Source: Halomonas denitrificans (GTDB lineage Bacteria > Pseudomonadota > Gammaproteobacteria > Pseudomonadales > Halomonadaceae). Taken from it: DNA of 64,000 nt. Under the pieces are notes generated by a model that saw only the letters and a list, made by a program, of their open reading frames with translations, searched no databases and was not told where the DNA came from. A program made the position numbers and the translations under genes. The DNA is taken from NCBI RefSeq assembly GCF_003056305.1, contig NZ_PYVX01000002.1:646241-710240 (forward strand), given 5' to 3'. Below, one piece after another: positions 61,997-64,000 of this stretch; position 1 is the stretch's first letter; each line of letters starts with the position of its first letter.

Positions 61997-63478
61997 ATGA
62001 GCACCGTGGAAACCAACGTGCGCCCCGAGTACGACGTCGAGCTGCAGACCCTCGCCGACTATGTCCTCGGCTACACCATCGACAGCAACGAGGCGCTTCA
62101 GACGGCGCGCCACTGTCTGATGGACACCCTGGGCTGCGGCCTGCTGGCGCTGCGCTTCCCCGAATGTACCAAGCACCTGGGCCCGCTCGTCGAGGGCACC
62201 GTGGTGCCGCACGGGGCGCGCGTGCCCGGCACCTCCTTCCGGCTGGACCCGGTCAAGGCGGCCTGGGACATCGGCGCCATCATCCGCTGGCTCGACTACA
62301 ACGACACCTGGCTGGCCGCCGAGTGGGGCCACCCCTCCGACAACCTGGGCGGCATCCTGGCCGTGGCCGACCACCTCTCCCAGCAGCGCGTCGCCGACGG
62401 GCAGGAGCCGCTGACCATGCGGCAGGTGCTTGAGGCGATGATCATGGCCCACGAGATCCAGGGCGTGCTGGCGCTGGACAACTCCTTCAACCGGGTCGGG
62501 CTCGACCATGTGGTGCTGGTCAAGGTGGCCTCCACCGCCGTGGTGGCGAAGCTGATGGGTGCCGACCGCGAGCGGCTGCTCGCGGCGCTCTCCCATGCCT
62601 TCGTCGATGGCCAGAGCCTGCGCACCTACCGGCACGCGCCGAATGCGGGCTCGCGCAAGAGCTGGGCCGCCGGGGACGCCACCTCCCGCGCCGTGCGCCT
62701 GGCCGATATCGCCATGCGCGGCGAGATGGGCATCCCGGGCGTGCTGACCGCGCCGCAGTGGGGCTTCTACGACGTGCTGTTCAGCCACACCAACCGCGAT
62801 CTCGCCACCAAGCCAGCCGAGGAGCGTCGCTTCACCTTCCAGCGCGAGCTCGGCAGCCACGTGATGGAGCACATTCTGTTCAAGATCTCCTTCCCGGCCG
62901 AGTTCCACGCCCAGACCGCCTGCGAGGCGGCCATGACCCTGTACCCCCAGGTGAAGGATCGGCTCGACGAGATCGAGCGCATCGTGCTGACCACCCACGA
63001 CTCGGCGATCCGCATCATCTCCAAGGAGGGGGACCTCGCCAATCCCGCCGACCGGGATCACTGCCTCCAGTACATGACCGCCGTGCCGCTGATCTTCGGC
63101 AGCCTGACCGCCGAGCACTACGAGGATGCCTTCCACGCGGCCCATCCGGAAATCGACGAGCTGCGCGGCAAGATGGAGGTGGTCGAGGACGAGCGCTACT
63201 CCCGGGACTACTACGACCCCCAGAAGCGCGCCATCGCCAACGCCGTCCAGGTCTTCTTCGCGGACGGCAGCGCCACCGAGCAGGTCGCGGTCGAGTACCC
63301 CATCGGTCATCGCCGGCGGCGGGCGGAGGGCATCCCGCTGCTGGAAGAGAAGTTCGCGCACAACCTGGCCACGCGCTTCCCGGCGGGGCGGTGCGCCGAG
63401 ATCGTCGCGCTCTGCGGCGATCAGGCCCGCCTGGAGCAGACGGCGGTGCACCGCTTCGTCGATCGCTTCGTGATCTGA
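61997..63478 (+). CDS. prpD: 2-methylcitrate dehydratase, MmgE/PrpD family
   Basis: A 493-residue MmgE/PrpD protein that dehydrates 2-methylcitrate without an iron-sulfur cluster. Conserved family segments include the [14 protein letters not shown] start region, [20 protein letters not shown] and [19 protein letters not shown]. The length fits PrpD of E. coli (483). CAGGAGG precedes the ATG. With acnD and prpF upstream this cluster encodes both alternative dehydration routes. It is the last gene of the cluster and is followed by a weak terminator and then the rRNA promoters. Confidence 0.94.
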   Translation: MSTVETNVRPEYDVELQTLADYVLGYTIDSNEALQTARHCLMDTLGCGLLALRFPECTKHLGPLVEGTVVPHGARVPGTSFRLDPVKAAWDIGAIIRWLDYNDTWLAAEWGHPSDNLGGILAVADHLSQQRVADGQEPLTMRQVLEAMIMAHEIQGVLALDNSFNRVGLDHVVLVKVASTAVVAKLMGADRERLLAALSHAFVDGQSLRTYRHAPNAGSRKSWAAGDATSRAVRLADIAMRGEMGIPGVLTAPQWGFYDVLFSHTNRDLATKPAEERRFTFQRELGSHVMEHILFKISFPAEFHAQTACEAAMTLYPQVKDRLDEIERIVLTTHDSAIRIISKEGDLANPADRDHCLQYMTAVPLIFGSLTAEHYEDAFHAAHPEIDELRGKMEVVEDERYSRDYYDPQKRAIANAVQVFFADGSATEQVAVEYPIGHRRRRAEGIPLLEEKFAHNLATRFPAGRCAEIVALCGDQARLEQTAVHRFVDRFVI

Positions 63479-63560
63479 GACGGCTGCTCGCTCGCTACCC
63501 GAGGGTGTGGAGCGGGCGTCGTGGCCGGGTGTTTCCCGGCGGCGATCAAGAAAGGCGTGA

Positions 63561-63600
63561 CGGGCCATGGCGGGCCCGCCCGGAGTGGGCTATATTTTTT
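63561..63600 (+). terminator. Possible prpD terminator
   Basis: CGGGCC (63561-63566) and GGCCCG (63573-63578) form a 6-bp stem. A second weak GCCC/GGGC pairing leads into TATATTTTTT (63591-63600). A modest intrinsic terminator. Confidence 0.45.
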
Positions 63601-63613
63601 CTTGGCCAGGGGC

Positions 63614-63642
63614 TTGCGCGGCCCCCGGGAAATCCGTAAAGT
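63614..63642 (+). promoter_or_regulatory. rrn promoter P1
   Basis: TTGCGC (63614-63619), a 17-base spacer and TAAAGT (63637-63642), followed by ACGCATCC, a start-site context common in strong stable-RNA promoters of Pseudomonas-like bacteria. Confidence 0.65.
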
Positions 63643-63743
63643 ACGCATCCGCTGCCGGCAACGGGCAAACGTTGCAGGCGGTGATGGTGGCAGAAGTGCT
63701 TGTTTCCATTTGGGTTTTTCGAAGACGCTTTGAAAATTCCCGC

Positions 63744-63771
63744 TTGACGAACTCGCCGCATTCGGTAGAAT
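63744..63771 (+). promoter_or_regulatory. rrn promoter P2
   Basis: TTGACG (63744-63749), a 16-base spacer and TAGAAT (63766-63771). An AT-rich stretch (TTTGGGTTTTTCG, TTTGAAAATTCC) just upstream resembles a UP element. Confidence 0.8.
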
Positions 63772-63856
63772 GCACGCCACTCGATCGGCACTCGCAGCGC
63801 GCTAGCGCAACGAGGTTTCGGTCACCCGCTTCGCTTCTTCGGAACGCCTCGCAGGG

Positions 63857-63884
63857 TTGACAAGAAACGCCGGTCAGGTAGAAT
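63857..63884 (+). promoter_or_regulatory. rrn promoter P3
   Basis: TTGACA (63857-63862), a 16-base spacer and TAGAAT (63879-63884). It has the same -10 and spacer as P2. Confidence 0.8.
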
Positions 63885-63958
63885 ACGCCTTCCTCGCAGG
63901 GCGCCAGCGAGACCGCCGCTTCGCAAGAAGCTGGCCGGACACGACGGCAACAGCGAGA

Positions 63959-63970
63959 TGCTCTTTAACA
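63959..63970 (+). promoter_or_regulatory. rrn leader boxA antitermination signal
   Basis: TGCTCTTTAACA is identical to the boxA core of the E. coli rRNA leader. The following bases (AATCGATCAGGTAATTC, then ATGTGGGCGCTTGT) keep the E. coli leader pattern up to the window edge, showing that a 16S rRNA gene follows. Confidence 0.92.
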
Positions 63971-64000
63971 ATCGATCAGGTAATTCATGTGGGCGCTTGT

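Larger units (their letters stand above)
63479..64000 (+). promoter_or_regulatory. rrn: rRNA operon upstream region
   Basis: No protein gene is supported in these 522 bases. A hairpin (63561-63578) followed by a T6 run (63595-63600) could end prpD. Then come three tandem promoters, an AT-rich UP-like stretch before the second, and a boxA leader. The end of the window lies in the leader just before 16S rRNA, which is outside. Confidence 0.85.

Overview
The window is high-GC DNA with the gene content and gene order of a halophilic gammaproteobacterium, most like Halomonas or another member of the Halomonadaceae. The supports are the phasin plus class I PHA synthase pair, the miaB-ybeZ-ybeY-corC-lnt order, a Pseudomonas-like split trp locus, and a GntR-controlled prp cluster with acnD and prpF. 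It reads as chromosome. I see no insertion sequence, prophage, CRISPR array, plasmid gene or tRNA. The left edge cuts a gene and the right edge stops in the leader of an rRNA operon, just before 16S.

Layout. 1-1294: the end of a monooxygenase-like gene and an AEC-family transporter. 1295-12850: an aldarate (D-glucarate/galactarate) catabolic locus. It holds a D-2-hydroxyacid dehydrogenase, KdgD, a complete tripartite tricarboxylate-type transporter (TctC, TctB, TctA), galactarate dehydratase, glucarate dehydratase, 2-oxoglutarate semialdehyde dehydrogenase and a GntR/FCD regulator. The enzymes take both sugar diacids to 2-oxoglutarate. The same 16-bp motif lies before the dehydrogenase and before kdgD, which suggests one regulon. 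12851-16041: a 34-residue membrane peptide and three overlapping hydrolase genes. 16078-18858: an Smr protein, prmB and aroC. 18916-21872: a DUF6489-like protein, phasin and PHA synthase. 21958-27328 (minus): lnt, corC, ybeY, ybeZ, miaB. 27746-29617: an SH3 protein, thiopurine methyltransferase and a YajG-like lipoprotein.

29673-33497 (minus): sulfate/thiosulfate ABC importer. 33679-39673: gamma-glutamyltransferase, rpe, a GIY-YIG protein, an MscS channel, type II NADH dehydrogenase and gph. 39759-43911: trp leader peptide and trpEGDC. 44006-51210: a YdiJ-like flavoprotein/Fe-S fusion, serS, a SIMPL protein, an AI-2E family permease and thioredoxin. 51555-54862: cysB, an APS-type cysH and pabB. 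55067-63478: prpR-prpB-prpC-acnD-prpF-prpD, the 2-methylcitrate cycle. 63479-64000: three tandem promoters and boxA of an rRNA operon.

Regulation is the most informative layer. There are two shared aldarate operators, three TTGTC(G/T)ACAA-type sites before prpR, a trp leader peptide ending Trp-Arg-Trp with mutually exclusive hairpins, a PhaR-like palindrome at the phaP start site, perfect hairpins at three of the four clear prp gene junctions, and perfect GC-rich hairpins without a T tract at most convergent gene ends. I found no convincing entirely new defence or mobile system. The best candidates for new biology are the aldarate-TTT regulon, the hydrolase cassette and the small membrane peptide.
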